Shown: positions 8,005 through 17,546, counted from the stretch's first letter. The stretch: 64,000 nt of DNA from Longimycelium tulufanense (GCF_014645795.1 NZ_BMMK01000005.1:166379-230378); one strand, 5' to 3'. Program-made: numbers and translations. Notes: generated from the letters alone by a model not told the origin.

Positions 8005-9216
8005 CTAGCGCAGGGTCGCGTGGCTCGGACGTAGCTCGTCGACCGTGCGGACGCCGAGCAGCTGCATGGTCCGGACGATCTCCGTCCGGAGGATGTCGAG
8101 GGCCCGCTGGACACCCCGCTCCCCACCGGCCATCAGGCCGTACAGGTAGGCCCGGCCGATGAGGCAGGTCCGCGCGCCCATGGCGAGCGCGGCCACGATG
8201 TCGGCGCCGGACAGGATGCCGGTGTCCAGCCAGACCTCGGCCTTGTCGTCCACCGATTCCAACGTCGCGGGCAGCAGTTCGAGCGGGACCGGAGCGCGGT
8301 CGAGCTGCCGCCCACCGTGGTTGGACAGGATGACCGCGTCCGCACCACGCGCCACGACCGCACGGGCGTCCTCGGGGTTCTGGATCCCCTTCACCACGAG
8401 CTTGCCCGGCCACGACTCCCGCACCCAGTCCAGGGTCTCGAGGTTCAGCGTGGGGTCGAACAGCGAGTTGATCAGGTCCGCGATCGTGCCACCCCAGGAC
8501 CGCAGTGACGCGAAGGTCAGTGGTTCCGTGGTGAGCAGGTTGAACCACCAGGACGGATGCATCGCGCCGTCGAGGAACGTACGCAGCGTGAGCGTCGGCG
8601 GGATGGTCAGGCCGTTACGCACGTCACGCATCCTCGCCCCTGCCACCGGGGTGTCCACCGTCAACATGAGGGTGTCGTAACCGGCGCTGTGTGCGCGGTC
8701 CATCAGCTCGCGCCCCGCCCCGCGGTCCCGCCACACGTAGAGCTGGAACCACCGCCGCGCCCGCGGAGCGGCCGCGGCGACACCCTCGATCGAGGTGGTT
8801 CCCATGGTGGACAGCGCATAGGGAATTCCCGCACGCTGGGCCACCCGGGCCACCGCAACCTCACCCTCGTGATGCATCATGCGCGTGAAACCCGTCGGCG
8901 CGAAGGCAAACGGCAGCGAGGAACGCTTGCCGAGGATCTCGATCCCAAGGTCCACATCGGACACACCGCGCAGCACGTTCGGGTGGAACTCGACCCGGCG
9001 GAAGGTCTGCCGGGCGCGGCGCAGGCTCTCCTCCTGCTCGGCCGCACCGTCGGTGTAGTCGAACACCGCCCGCGGGCAGCGGCGGCGAGCGATCAGGCGC
9101 AGGTCCGCGATCGTGTGCGCATTGGCGAGCCTGCGCTCGGTCGGGTTGAGCTTGATCGGCTTCGGCCGCAGGATCTCGGCAAGCTCCCGGGGACGAGGCA
9201 GACGGCGCTTGGTCAC
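8005..9216 (-). CDS. lldD: FMN-dependent L-lactate dehydrogenase (LldD2-type)
   Basis: 403-residue FMN alpha-hydroxyacid dehydrogenase, very similar in layout to mycobacterial LldD2: 'RRLPRPRELAEILRPKP' N-terminus, 'FAPTGFTRMMHHEGE', 'GIPYALSTMGTTSIE', 'WFQLYVWRDR'. The active-site Lys of 'KLVVKGI', the catalytic His and Arg of 'SNHGGRQLD', and the phosphate-binding 'DTGILSGADIVAALAMGA' are present. GTG 9216 has GAGGAG five bases upstream. It oxidises L-lactate to pyruvate, passing electrons to the quinone pool at the membrane. It is monocistronic by spacing. A D-2-hydroxyacid dehydrogenase-type gene lies about 5 kb further on. Confidence 0.92.
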   Translation of the reverse strand: MTKRRLPRPRELAEILRPKPIKLNPTERRLANAHTIADLRLIARRRCPRAVFDYTDGAAEQEESLRRARQTFRRVEFHPNVLRGVSDVDLGIEILGKRSSLPFAFAPTGFTRMMHHEGEVAVARVAQRAGIPYALSTMGTTSIEGVAAAAPRARRWFQLYVWRDRGAGRELMDRAHSAGYDTLMLTVDTPVAGARMRDVRNGLTIPPTLTLRTFLDGAMHPSWWFNLLTTEPLTFASLRSWGGTIADLINSLFDPTLNLETLDWVRESWPGKLVVKGIQNPEDARAVVARGADAVILSNHGGRQLDRAPVPLELLPATLESVDDKAEVWLDTGILSGADIVAALAMGARTCLIGRAYLYGLMAGGERGVQRALDILRTEIVRTMQLLGVRTVDELRPSHATLR

Positions 9217-9431
9217 GGAGCTCCTCTCTCGTCGTGGTGGTGTGCAACGCTGCCGGTAGCACCCGCCGCCACACCGAAGTCACCGGCGTGCGACTGTGGA
9301 CTTCCGGTCGGCGAACACACCGCGGTCACCACGAACGACCCTATGACGCGAAGATCCTCTCGTTCGCATGGGGACGCGAGCAGATATCGGACTACCCAGC
9401 GGGACCAGCGCAAAACGGGCCGGCTTATCCG

Positions 9432-10910
9432 TCACAGGGGTGGGAAACGGTTCGCCCAGGGGCGGGCTTCCTCGATCTGCGCGGCCAGGCGCAGGAGCAG
9501 ACCCTCGCCGCCGAGTGGGGCCACGAACTGGACACCCAACGGCAGGTTGTCGGCCGTCCAGTAGGTCGGCACCGACATCGCGGGGCGGCCGGTGAGGTTG
9601 GCGAGCTGGGTGTAGGGCACCCAACCCAGGTTGTCCCGAATGACCTTGTTCACCACGCCCAACCGACGCAGCAGCCGCGTCAAGCGCAGCCGCAGCACTG
9701 CCTTGCCGGCCACCCGCAGCAACGGTGGAGTGCCCAGCGATCCGATCGGGATCGGTGGGCGGGACAGCGTCGGGGTGAGCAACAGGTCGTAGCGGCTGTG
9801 GAAGTCGGCCAGGGCGCGCACGTACAGGTGCCACCGCATGTGGGCGATGATGTAGTCGGGCGCGGTGGTGAGCCGCCCCAGCCCCGTCATGATCTGGGTG
9901 TCGAACTCGAAGTCGCCGAGTCGGCAGCCGGTCCGGTTCCCGATGTCGCGCACCAGGGCGGCCATGGTGGCGAACCACGCGGTGAGGAAGTCGTGGGCCA
10001 GTTCCTCGTCGTCGTAGTCCACCTCGGCCGGCTCCACCACGTGTCCCAGCTCCGCCAGCAGTTCGGCGGCGCCGGTGACGGCCGCGACCGCGTCGGGATG
10101 CACCCGGGGGTTGAGCGCCGACCGGTGACTGAAGCCGATCCGCAGCCGGCCAGGGGGCTGCCCCAGCTGGGACAGGTAGCTCTGTTCCGGCGGGGTCACC
10201 CCGTAGGGGCTGTCCGCTTCCGGGCCCACCAGGACGTCGAGCATCGCGGCGGTGTCCCGCACGGTGCGGGACAGCACACCATTGGTGGCCGCACCGTGGA
10301 GCAGCTCGCCGAAGGCGGGACCGGAGGAGACCAGTCCCCGCCCGGGCTTGAGCCCGAACAACCCGCAGCAGCCGGCGGGGATGCGGATCGACCCGCCCCC
10401 GTCGTTGGCCCCGGCCACCGGCACGATGCCGGCCGCCACCGCGGCCGCCGAGCCCCCGGAGGACCCGCCGGGGGTCCGGTCCAACGCCCAGGGGTTGCGG
10501 GTGGGGCCGAACAGGTCCGGCTCGGTCACGCCCTTGGCGCCGAACTCGGGGGTGTTGGTCTTGCCGAAGATGACCAGCCCGGCGTCCAGCCAGCGCCGCA
10601 CGGTCGCGGAGGACTCCAGGACGGGGTGGCCGGCCAGCGGACGGCAGCCACCGGCGGTGGGCTCACCGGCGAAGTCCTGGTGCAGATCCTTGATGAGGAA
10701 GGGGACACCCGCGAACGGGCCGGACAGGTCCTGCGACACCCGTTCCTTGGCCTGGGTCTCCATCGTGCGCACGATGGCATTGATGCGCGGGTTGACCCGC
10801 TCGGCTCGGACCAGCGCGGTCTCCAGCAGCTCCGCGGCCGACACCTCGCCCCTGGCGACCAGCTCCGCCAGGCCCAGAGCGTCGAAGCGCCGGTACTCCT
10901 CGAAGTCCAT
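9432..10910 (-). CDS. Amidase-signature hydrolase (6-aminohexanoate-cyclic-dimer hydrolase-like)
   Basis: 492-residue amidase-signature enzyme. The catalytic Lys is in '[15 protein letters not shown]'. The Gly/Ser-rich signature '[17 protein letters not shown]' gives the cis-Ser, and '[19 protein letters not shown]' the nucleophile Ser. The N-terminal '[19 protein letters not shown]' and C-terminal '[21 protein letters not shown]' are characteristic. '[20 protein letters not shown]' resembles the NylA branch that opens cyclic amides and cleaves aryl or alkyl amides. ATG 10910 follows GGGAGG. Cytoplasmic, no signal peptide. No GatB/GatC partners are nearby, so this is not the tRNA amidotransferase subunit. 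True substrate unknown. Confidence 0.88.
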   Translation of the reverse strand: MDFEEYRRFDALGLAELVARGEVSAAELLETALVRAERVNPRINAIVRTMETQAKERVSQDLSGPFAGVPFLIKDLHQDFAGEPTAGGCRPLAGHPVLESSATVRRWLDAGLVIFGKTNTPEFGAKGVTEPDLFGPTRNPWALDRTPGGSSGGSAAAVAAGIVPVAGANDGGGSIRIPAGCCGLFGLKPGRGLVSSGPAFGELLHGAATNGVLSRTVRDTAAMLDVLVGPEADSPYGVTPPEQSYLSQLGQPPGRLRIGFSHRSALNPRVHPDAVAAVTGAAELLAELGHVVEPAEVDYDDEELAHDFLTAWFATMAALVRDIGNRTGCRLGDFEFDTQIMTGLGRLTTAPDYIIAHMRWHLYVRALADFHSRYDLLLTPTLSRPPIPIGSLGTPPLLRVAGKAVLRLRLTRLLRRLGVVNKVIRDNLGWVPYTQLANLTGRPAMSVPTYWTADNLPLGVQFVAPLGGEGLLLRLAAQIEEARPWANRFPPL

Positions 10911-11061
10911 GCCGCCTCCCGCCTCCCTCAGCAGTCACGGCCCGCTTCCGGACAGTAATCTACTGATGGGTAAATGAGCGAGCGTTTCGAGCCAAGGTCA
11001 CGACACGCCGCCCATCGTTGATGGCTGGGGCGGGCAGCTCGGGCGCCCTGTCCCGGCACGG

Positions 11062-11757
11062 CTAGCAGCAGTGCCGGCCACGCCAGGCGTCGCGAGCCTC
11101 CTTCAGCGCGACGGCGGCGATGACCAGCGCGGCCAGCGGGTCGGTCCACGACCAGCCGAACAGGCTGTTGAGCAGCAGCCCGGTCAGCAGGACCCCGGAC
11201 AGGTAGGTGCACAGCAGGGTCTGTTTCGAGTCGGCGACCGCGCTCGCCGAGCCCAGTTCCCGGCCGGCGCGGCGTTGGGCGGTCGACAGCACCGGCATGA
11301 TCACCAGCGACAGGGCGGCCAGCACGATGCCGACCGTCGAGTGCTCCGCAGGCGCGACGCCCAGGAGCGCGCGCACGGACTCGACGGTGACGTACCCGGC
11401 GAGCAGGACGAAGGAGGCCGCAATGACCTTCAGTGCGACGCGCTCCCGGGCCTGCGGGTCGCGGCCGGAGAACTGCCAGGCGACCGCGGCCGCGGAAGCG
11501 ACCTCGACCAGCGAGTCCAGGCCGAACCCGACCAGCGCGGTCGAGTCGGCCGCCGCGCCGGCCGAGAGTGCCACCCCCGCCTCGACGAGGTTGTAGGTGA
11601 TCGTCGCGGCGACCAGGAGTCGGACGCGGCGGGACAACACCCGCCGCCGGTCCTGGTCGAGGCCGCGGGGCTCGGCCCCGGGCGGCGACACATCGCAGCA
11701 TTCGTCCACACGGCTGGGGTGCACGTCGGTCTGCGGCTCCCGCTCCGGCCCGCTCAC
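11062..11757 (-). CDS. Cation-diffusion-facilitator-like metal transporter
   Basis: 231 residues with five to six hydrophobic segments and conserved CDF patterns: 'ITYNLVEAGVALSAG', 'STALVGFGLDSLVEVASA' (TM2 metal-site Asp), 'AVADSKQTLLCTYLSG' and 'WTDPLAALVIAAVALKEA'. It ends shortly after the last membrane segment, so the cytosolic C-terminal domain of YiiP-type transporters is missing. Cys-rich ends (DECCD near the N-terminus, HCC at the C-terminus) may bind soft metals. The start is GTG 11757, overlapping the stop of the ArsR-type gene as GTGA, so the two are translationally coupled. Probable role: efflux of the metal sensed by that repressor. Confidence 0.85.
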   Translation of the reverse strand: MSGPEREPQTDVHPSRVDECCDVSPPGAEPRGLDQDRRRVLSRRVRLLVAATITYNLVEAGVALSAGAAADSTALVGFGLDSLVEVASAAAVAWQFSGRDPQARERVALKVIAASFVLLAGYVTVESVRALLGVAPAEHSTVGIVLAALSLVIMPVLSTAQRRAGRELGSASAVADSKQTLLCTYLSGVLLTGLLLNSLFGWSWTDPLAALVIAAVALKEARDAWRGRHCC

Positions 11758-12137
11758 GGCTGGGTGTCCTCCACCCGCTCGTCCCCGGCGCAGCCGTAGG
11801 TCGGGCACAGCGCCACAGCGTTGCCGGTCGCGGCCAGGACCACCTCGGCCGCCGCCAGCACGTCGACCAGTCCCGGCTGCGCCAGCCGGAACACCGACGC
11901 CCGTCCCGCGGGTTCCGAGGCCACCAACCCGCAGCCACGCAGGCAGGCCAGGTGTTGGGACACCGTGGACTGCGCCAGGCCCAACACCTCGACCAGGTCC
12001 ACGACCCGGGCCGGGCCCTGGCTGGCCAGCCTGCGCAGGATCGCCAGGCGGGTCGGATCGCCCAGGGACCGGAACAACGCCGCCGCAGGTGCGAGCTCCA
12101 CCCGTATGAGTTCGTCATCGGCCGCTGTCATCGTCAT
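11754..12137 (-). CDS. ArsR/SmtB-family metal sensor, CmtR-like
   Basis: 127-residue winged-helix repressor: 'LFRSLGDPTRLAILRRLAS', 'VVDLVEVLGLAQSTVSQHLACLRGCGLVASEPAGR'. The two Cys in the recognition helix (CLRGC) match the Cys57/Cys61 pair of mycobacterial CmtR, and the C-terminal 'ALCPTYGC' could supply the third thiol as Cys102 does in CmtR. That arrangement senses Cd(II)/Pb(II). ATG 12137 starts inside an inverted repeat, with no ribosome site, so the transcript is probably leaderless and autorepressed. Its stop overlaps the start of the CDF transporter gene. Metal identity is inferred from the Cys pattern only. Confidence 0.87.
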   Translation of the reverse strand: MTMTAADDELIRVELAPAAALFRSLGDPTRLAILRRLASQGPARVVDLVEVLGLAQSTVSQHLACLRGCGLVASEPAGRASVFRLAQPGLVDVLAAAEVVLAATGNAVALCPTYGCAGDERVEDTQP

Positions 12138-12150
12138 ATCCCGATGATAT
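12136..12150. promoter_or_regulatory. Inverted repeat ATATC-n5-GATAT, likely ArsR operator
   Basis: A perfect 5-5-5 inverted repeat (ATATCCCGATGATAT) covers the start codon of the ArsR-type gene. ArsR/SmtB repressors commonly bind AT-rich imperfect 12-2-12-type repeats around the promoter of their own operon. The site is the only AT-rich motif in the region. Confidence 0.55.
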
Positions 12151-12216
12151 CGGGCACGGTAATCGACGCGCCTCGGGGTCGGTCGGGTTTTCGAGCGCCG
12201 TACCCGGGAACGCCTT

Positions 12217-12243
12217 ACCCGAAGGTGCCGGCCACCTTCGGGT
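12217..12243 (+). promoter_or_regulatory. 11-bp stem-loop in the leader of the TPP enzyme gene
   Basis: A perfect 11-bp inverted repeat (ACCCGAAGGTG / CACCTTCGGGT) with a 5-nt centre (CCGGC) ends 29 nt before the ATG of the TPP-dependent oxidase. No U-tract follows, so it is unlikely to terminate transcription. It could be a protein operator or an mRNA structure affecting translation. The function is inferred only from position and symmetry. Confidence 0.5.
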
Positions 12244-12272
12244 GCCGGCGTGGCCTCGTCCGAGGAGGTGCC

Positions 12273-14063
12273 ATGGCCCAGCTTGTGGCCGACTACGTGT
12301 TGCGGCGACTTCGGGAGTGGGGGGTGACCCACGTCTTCGGCTACGCCGGCGACGGGATCAACGGGTTGCTCGCGGCCTGGGAGCGGGCGGACAACGACCC
12401 GCGGTTCGTCCAGGCCCGCCACGAGGAGCTGGCCGCCTTCGAGGCGACCGGCTACGCAAAGTTCTCCGGCCAGGTCGGGGTGTGCACGGCCACCTCCGGC
12501 CCCGGCGCGATCCACCTGCTCAACGGCCTGTACGACGCCAAGCTCGACCACGTGCCGGTGGTGGCGCTCGTCGGGCAGACCGCGCGCAGCGCGATGGGTG
12601 GCTCCTACCAGCAGGAGGTCGACCTCATCAGCCTTTTCAAGGACGTGGCCAACGAGTACGTGCAGATGGTCACGGTGCCCGAACAACTGCCGAACGTGCT
12701 CGACCGGGCGATGCGGATCGCCTACAGCCGGCGCACGGTGACCACCGTCATCATCCCGGCCGACGTGCAGGACCTCGAGTACAGCCCGCCGCCGCACGAG
12801 TTCAAGATGGTGCCCTCCAGCCTGGGCATGCCGCACGCCGTCCCGGTGCCCGCCGAGGAGGACCTGGCCCACGCCGCCGAGGTGCTCAACGCGGGCGAGC
12901 GGGTCGCGATCCTGGCCGGCCAGGGTGCGCGGAACGCGCGCGAGGAGCTGGTCGAGGTCGCCGAGGTGCTGGGTGCGGGGGTCGCCAAGGCGATGTTGGG
13001 CAAGGACGTGCTGCCGGACGACCTGCCGTTCGTCACCGGTGCGATCGGCCTGCTGGGCACCCGGCCGTCCTACGAGCTGATGCGGGACTGCGACACGCTG
13101 CTCGTGGTCGGGTCGAACCTGCCCTACAGCCAGTTCCTTCCGGACTACGGCCAGGCCCGCGGGGTACAGATCGACATCGACCCCACCATGCTCGGTCTGC
13201 GGTACCCCTTCGAGGCGAACCTGCACGGCGACGCCGCGCGCACGCTGCGGGCCCTGCTGCCGCGACTGCGGCGCAAGGCGGACGGTGACTGGCGCCGGAC
13301 CATCGAGCACAACATCTCCCGGTGGTGGGATGTGATGGATCGGCGGGCCAAGGTGTCGGCCGACCCGATCAACCCGGAGCTGGTCTTCCACGACCTGTCC
13401 CCGCTGCTGCCCGAAGACGCAATCATCACCTCCGACTCCGGATCGGCCGCCAACTGGTACGCCCGGCACCTGAAGTTCCGGGGCCGCATGCGGGGCTCGC
13501 TGTCCGGAACGTTGGCGACGATGGGCTGCGGCATGCCGTACGCGACCGCCGCCAAGTTCGCGCACCCGGACCGGCCGGTCTTCGCGCTCGTCGGTGATGG
13601 CGCCATGCAGATGAACGGGCTCAACGAGCTGCTGACCATCGAGATGTACTGGCAGGAGTGGCGTGACCGGCGGCTGGTCGTCGGGGTGCTCAACAACGGC
13701 GATCTCAACCAGGTGACCTGGGAGTTGCGCGCGATGGGCGGGTCGCCGCAGTTCCTGCCGTCGCAGCGGCTTCCCGAGTTCCCCTACGCGTCCTTCGCCG
13801 AGAGCATCGGGTTGCACGGCATCCGGGTGGACAAGCCGGACACCGTGCGCGGTGCCTGGGAGGAGGCGCTGCGTTGTGACCGGCCGTGTGTGGTCGAGTT
13901 CCTGACCGACCCGAACATCCCGCCGATCCCGCCGCACGCCACGTGGGAGCAGATGGAGAAGACCGCCGCGGCGTTGCTGAAGGGCGACCCGGAGGCGTGG
14001 AACATCCTCAAGCAGGGCACCAAGGTGAAGATGCAGGAGATGCTGCCGGGATCCGGGCGGTGA
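12273..14063 (+). CDS. Thiamine-pyrophosphate-dependent enzyme, pyruvate oxidase/dehydrogenase-like
   Basis: 596-residue protein of the acetohydroxyacid synthase/pyruvate oxidase superfamily. The N-terminal PYR domain begins 'ADYVLRRLREWGVTHVFGYAGDGINGL' and has the catalytic Glu in 'ARHEELAAFEATGYAKFSG'. The middle domain ('AILAGQGARNAREELVEVAEVLG', 'LLVVGSNLPYSQFLP') binds FAD or is vestigial. The PP domain has the TPP/Mg motif 'ALVGDGAMQMNGLNEL...NNGDLNQ' (GDG-x-N). ATG 12273 follows AGGAGG by 5 nt. PoxB-like members decarboxylate pyruvate to acetate at the membrane. Spacing suggests monocistronic transcription with a leader hairpin. Acetolactate synthase is less likely given the YSR and NND patterns, but the exact reaction is not certain. 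Confidence 0.85.
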   Translation: MAQLVADYVLRRLREWGVTHVFGYAGDGINGLLAAWERADNDPRFVQARHEELAAFEATGYAKFSGQVGVCTATSGPGAIHLLNGLYDAKLDHVPVVALVGQTARSAMGGSYQQEVDLISLFKDVANEYVQMVTVPEQLPNVLDRAMRIAYSRRTVTTVIIPADVQDLEYSPPPHEFKMVPSSLGMPHAVPVPAEEDLAHAAEVLNAGERVAILAGQGARNAREELVEVAEVLGAGVAKAMLGKDVLPDDLPFVTGAIGLLGTRPSYELMRDCDTLLVVGSNLPYSQFLPDYGQARGVQIDIDPTMLGLRYPFEANLHGDAARTLRALLPRLRRKADGDWRRTIEHNISRWWDVMDRRAKVSADPINPELVFHDLSPLLPEDAIITSDSGSAANWYARHLKFRGRMRGSLSGTLATMGCGMPYATAAKFAHPDRPVFALVGDGAMQMNGLNELLTIEMYWQEWRDRRLVVGVLNNGDLNQVTWELRAMGGSPQFLPSQRLPEFPYASFAESIGLHGIRVDKPDTVRGAWEEALRCDRPCVVEFLTDPNIPPIPPHATWEQMEKTAAALLKGDPEAWNILKQGTKVKMQEMLPGSGR

Positions 14064-14210
14064 GCCGATCCGGTGCCGCTGGTGAGGGAACGCCGCAATC
14101 GCTTGTCGGATCCCAACCGAGACCGAGGAGGTGGGCGGGACACACTCGCCGAGGACGACCGATGTCGGGCAGTATCGCGTGGGGTGTACAACGGCAACGG
14201 GATGGGCGTC

Positions 14211-17138
14211 TTATCCCAGTGCGCCCGCCAGAACCTCGGCGAGGTGCCGGGCATGCCGCGTACTCCCATGCTCGATCTGGGTACGGCAACTGAAGCCATC
14301 GGCGAGCAGCACCGTGTCAGGCGCGGCTTCCCGCACCGCTGGGAGCAGGGCGCGCTCCGCGCAGGCCATCGACACATCGTAGTGGTCCTTTTCGAAGCCG
14401 AAGTTTCCTGCCAGGCCGCAACATCCGGAGTCCAGTACCTCGGCGTCCAGACCGATCTGCCGCATGAGTTCAACGTCGGGCCCGAAGCCCAGCACTGCGT
14501 GCTGGTGGCAGTGCGTCTGGATGAGCGCCTCCCGGTGCACCTGGGGTGGTGACCAGGGCCCGGGCAGGTGGCTGGTCAATATCTCGGCCAGGGTGACGAA
14601 ACGGCGGCGTAGCCGGCGTACGTCCTCGTCATCGGGCATCAGCTCTTCCATGTCGGCGCGGAACACTGCGGTGCAGGAGGGTTCCAGGCCGACCACCAAC
14701 GTGTCGGTCCGGATCCATGGACGCAGCGCGCGGAGGGTTCGCCGGATCATCTTGGCCGCCATGTCGAGCTGCCCGGTGGAGATCCACGTCAAGCCACAGC
14801 ACAGGGCCTGTTCGGGTACGACCACCCGGAAGCCGGCGGCTTGCAGCACCCGGACCGCGGCCCGAGCGATGTGCGGGTGGTAGTGATTGGTGAAGGTGTC
14901 CGGCCACAACACCACCGTCCGTGGATCTCCAGGAACAGCACTCTCCGGACAGCGGTATTGCCGCCACCACCGCTGGAACGTCCGTGGCGCGAACCTCGGG
15001 ATCTCCCGTTGCGGGGCTATGCCCGCGACGCGCTTTCCCACGCGCGACACCAGCGGTGTGTGCAGAGCCGCGTTAGCAAGCCGGGGCACCTGGCCCGCGA
15101 GGTGGGCCCACAGTGGCATCCAGCCAAGGCTGTAGTGCTGGGCGGGGCGCGGCCGCCGGTGGTAGTGGTGGGCAAGGAACTCGGCCTTGTAGGTGGCCAT
15201 GTCGACGCCGACCGGGCAGTCCTTCTTACAGCCCTTGCAGGCCAGACAGAGGTCGAGGGCGTCGCGCACGGCGGTGGACCGCCAGCCGTCGGTGATCGGG
15301 GAGTCCTCGTGTCCCCGCATCATCTCGAACAGCAGACGCGCCCGGCCCCGGGTGGAGTGCTCCTCCTCGAGCGTGGCCATGTAGGAGGGGCACATCACGC
15401 CGCCGGAGTGCTGCCGGCACTTGCCCACCCCCACGCAGCGGCCGACCGCGCGGACGAAGCTGCGGCCGTCGTCGGGGTACCGGAAGTGGGTCGGTTCCTG
15501 CCGCGGTCGCCAGTCCGGCCCCAGCCGCAGGTGCTCGTCGACCCGGCAGGGCGCCACAATCTTGCCGGGGTTCATCCGGTTGCCGGGGTCGAACAGGTTC
15601 TTCAGCTCGCCGAACGCACCGACCAACTCTGGCCCGAACATGCGGACCAGCAGCTCCCCACGGGCCTGGCCGTCGCCGTGCTCCCCGGACAGCGAGCCGC
15701 CGTACTCGCTGACCAGGTCGGCGGCGCGCTGCACGAACCGGCGGAAGCCGCGCACCCCGAGCGCGGTGGTGAGCTGGAAGGGGATGCGGGTGTGCACGCA
15801 GCCGTGGCCGAAGTGCCCGTAGATCGAGGGGTGGTCCAGCTCGAACTCGGTGAACAACGCCCTGAGGTCGCGCAGGTAGTCACCGAGCCGGTCCGGTGGT
15901 ACCGCGGAGTCCTCCCAGCCCGGCCAGTTGTCCGGCAGCCCGGGCGGGTGGGCGGTCACCCCCAGCCCGGACTCCCGTGCGGCGTGGATCTTCTCCTGCA
16001 GCCGGGGGTCCTCGGCCAGCAGGACGTCGTCGTTCTCCGGCCGCTTGTGCAGTGCCGCCAGGACTTCTCGCGCCCGGTCCCGGGCCTCCTCCGGCGAGTC
16101 TCCACCGTACTGGGCGAGCAGCCAGCCACCGCCGCGGGGGAGCTGCCGTGCGGACTCCTCGTGCATGCGTTGGCGGTGCATCAGCTCGACCAGCCGGTCG
16201 TCGATGGCCTCGAGCTGGAGGGGGCTGGCGACGGCAAGGATGTCGGCGACGTGGTCGGCGGCGTCAGCGATGTCGGCGTAGCCGAGCACGAGCGTTGCCT
16301 TGTGCTCGATCCTCGGGACGAGCTTCAGCTCGGCGCGCAGCACCGTGGCCAGCGTTCCCTCACTGCCCACCAGCAGCTTGGCAACGTCGAAGTCCTGTTC
16401 GGAAAGGAGCGCGTCCAGGTTGTACCCGGAGACGCGACGCGGGATGTCCGGGTAGCGCTGCCGGATCAGCCCGGCATAGCGGTCCCGTAGCTGGCACAGG
16501 CCCCGGTACAGCTCGCCGCGCCGACCGTCCTCGGCGGCGAGGCGGCTCAGCTCGGGCTCATCGGTCGGGCCCACCCAGCTGCGGAGCCCGTCGTAGGTGA
16601 CGACCTCCATCGCACCGACGTTGTCCACCACCTTGCCGGTCCGCTGGGCCGTGGCGCCGCAGGAGTTGTTGCCGATCATGCCGCCGATGGCGCAGTGGCT
16701 GTGGGTGGACGGGCGGGGGCCGAACTCCAGGCCGTACCCGGAGAGTTGCCGGTTCAGCTCGTCGAGGACGATGCCGGGCTCGACGAGGCATGTCCGGTTC
16801 TCCGCATCCACCGACAGCAGGTGGTGGCAGTACTTGGTCCAGTCGATGACGACCGCGACGTTGGTGCACTGCCCACCCAGGCTGGTCCCTCCCCCGCGGG
16901 AGAGCACCGGGGCGCCGTGCTCGCGGCAGACCTCAACGGCGACGGCCCCGGCCTCGACCGTCCGAGGTAGGACAATGCCGATGGGCACCTGGCGGTAGTT
17001 GGAGGCGTCGGTGGCGTAGGCGCCGCGCGTCCCCGCGTCGAAGCGCACTTCACCGTCCACGCGGGAGCACAGGTCATCGCGCAATGCGGCGCTGTCCACC
17101 CTGGGCAGGATGCCCAGCTCGCCCACCGGCCCTGTCAT
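14211..17138 (-). CDS. FAD/Fe-S D-2-hydroxyacid dehydrogenase (YdiJ/GlcD-GlcF fusion type)
   Basis: 975 residues in two parts. Residues about 1-530 are an FAD-binding oxidase of the PCMH/GlcD type: 'VLSRGGGTSLGGQ', 'GPRPSTHSHCAIGGMIGNNSCG', 'LVGSEGTLATVLRAELKLVP', 'GHFGHGCVHTRIPF', 'EHGDGQARGELL'. Residues about 560-975 are a GlcF-like part with Fe-S Cys clusters ('RCVGVGKCR...MCPSYMAT', 'CLACKGCKKDCPVGVDM') and two CCG domains ('ALCCGLTW', 'SGCCGLAGNFG'). The fusion matches the D-2-hydroxyglutarate/D-lactate dehydrogenases of the YdiJ family feeding electrons to the respiratory chain. ATG 17138 follows GGAGG by 8 nt; the in-frame GTG at 17147 overlaps that site and is less likely. The gene is convergent with the TPP enzyme. 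Confidence 0.9.
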   Translation of the reverse strand: MTGPVGELGILPRVDSAALRDDLCSRVDGEVRFDAGTRGAYATDASNYRQVPIGIVLPRTVEAGAVAVEVCREHGAPVLSRGGGTSLGGQCTNVAVVIDWTKYCHHLLSVDAENRTCLVEPGIVLDELNRQLSGYGLEFGPRPSTHSHCAIGGMIGNNSCGATAQRTGKVVDNVGAMEVVTYDGLRSWVGPTDEPELSRLAAEDGRRGELYRGLCQLRDRYAGLIRQRYPDIPRRVSGYNLDALLSEQDFDVAKLLVGSEGTLATVLRAELKLVPRIEHKATLVLGYADIADAADHVADILAVASPLQLEAIDDRLVELMHRQRMHEESARQLPRGGGWLLAQYGGDSPEEARDRAREVLAALHKRPENDDVLLAEDPRLQEKIHAARESGLGVTAHPPGLPDNWPGWEDSAVPPDRLGDYLRDLRALFTEFELDHPSIYGHFGHGCVHTRIPFQLTTALGVRGFRRFVQRAADLVSEYGGSLSGEHGDGQARGELLVRMFGPELVGAFGELKNLFDPGNRMNPGKIVAPCRVDEHLRLGPDWRPRQEPTHFRYPDDGRSFVRAVGRCVGVGKCRQHSGGVMCPSYMATLEEEHSTRGRARLLFEMMRGHEDSPITDGWRSTAVRDALDLCLACKGCKKDCPVGVDMATYKAEFLAHHYHRRPRPAQHYSLGWMPLWAHLAGQVPRLANAALHTPLVSRVGKRVAGIAPQREIPRFAPRTFQRWWRQYRCPESAVPGDPRTVVLWPDTFTNHYHPHIARAAVRVLQAAGFRVVVPEQALCCGLTWISTGQLDMAAKMIRRTLRALRPWIRTDTLVVGLEPSCTAVFRADMEELMPDDEDVRRLRRRFVTLAEILTSHLPGPWSPPQVHREALIQTHCHQHAVLGFGPDVELMRQIGLDAEVLDSGCCGLAGNFGFEKDHYDVSMACAERALLPAVREAAPDTVLLADGFSCRTQIEHGSTRHARHLAEVLAGALG

Positions 17139-17267
17139 CCCACCCACCTCCGGTCGGGCCTGTCGGAAAACGATCGAGTCACCCAGCGCATGCCGTGTGG
17201 TGTGGCACGAGGTCGCGAAGCTGGCCAGGCCGTCGAGACACCCTCCTGGACCGAGTTCCCGGCACGG

Positions 17268-17546
17268 CTACGGCAGGCGTCTTTGCTGCTTCTCGCGCCG
17301 CCACAGGTACGCCAGTGCGGTGCCGGTCAGGATCACCAGACCGCCGAAAAAGCTGGTCGGGCTGGCCGCCACCACACCTGCGAGCGAGAGGACCGCGCCG
17401 AGATACAGCAGGACGAGGTAGGGCCAGCGGCGTCGCCCCGCACCTGTCGGTCGTCCCGTAGCCAGTGCCTCGGCCAGCTCGGGGTCGCTCTGCTCGAACC
17501 ACAGTTCGATGCGCGCAAGTTGCTGGCGTTCGCGTCGGCTCAGCAT
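17268..17546 (-). CDS. Small membrane protein, DUF3040 family
   Basis: 92 residues: a charged N-terminus 'SRRERQQLARIELWFEQSDPELAEAL', typical of DUF3040, then two hydrophobic segments ('YLVLLYLGAVLSLAGVVAAS' and 'GGLVILTGTALAYLW') and a basic tail. ATG 17546 has GGGAG upstream. DUF3040 proteins are common small inner-membrane proteins of actinomycetes with no known role. It stands alone, reading leftward like its neighbours. Confidence 0.75.
   Translation of the reverse strand: MLSRRERQQLARIELWFEQSDPELAEALATGRPTGAGRRRWPYLVLLYLGAVLSLAGVVAASPTSFFGGLVILTGTALAYLWRREKQQRRLP

Noticed and set aside
9234..10958. Long open frame opposite the amidase gene
   Set aside because: It has no ribosome site, no family motif and mirrors the codon bias of the amidase; GC-rich antisense frames stay open by chance.
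14841..16490. 549-codon open frame opposite the FAD/Fe-S dehydrogenase
   Set aside because: Pure antisense shadow; low-complexity Val/Gly/His-rich product, no start signal.
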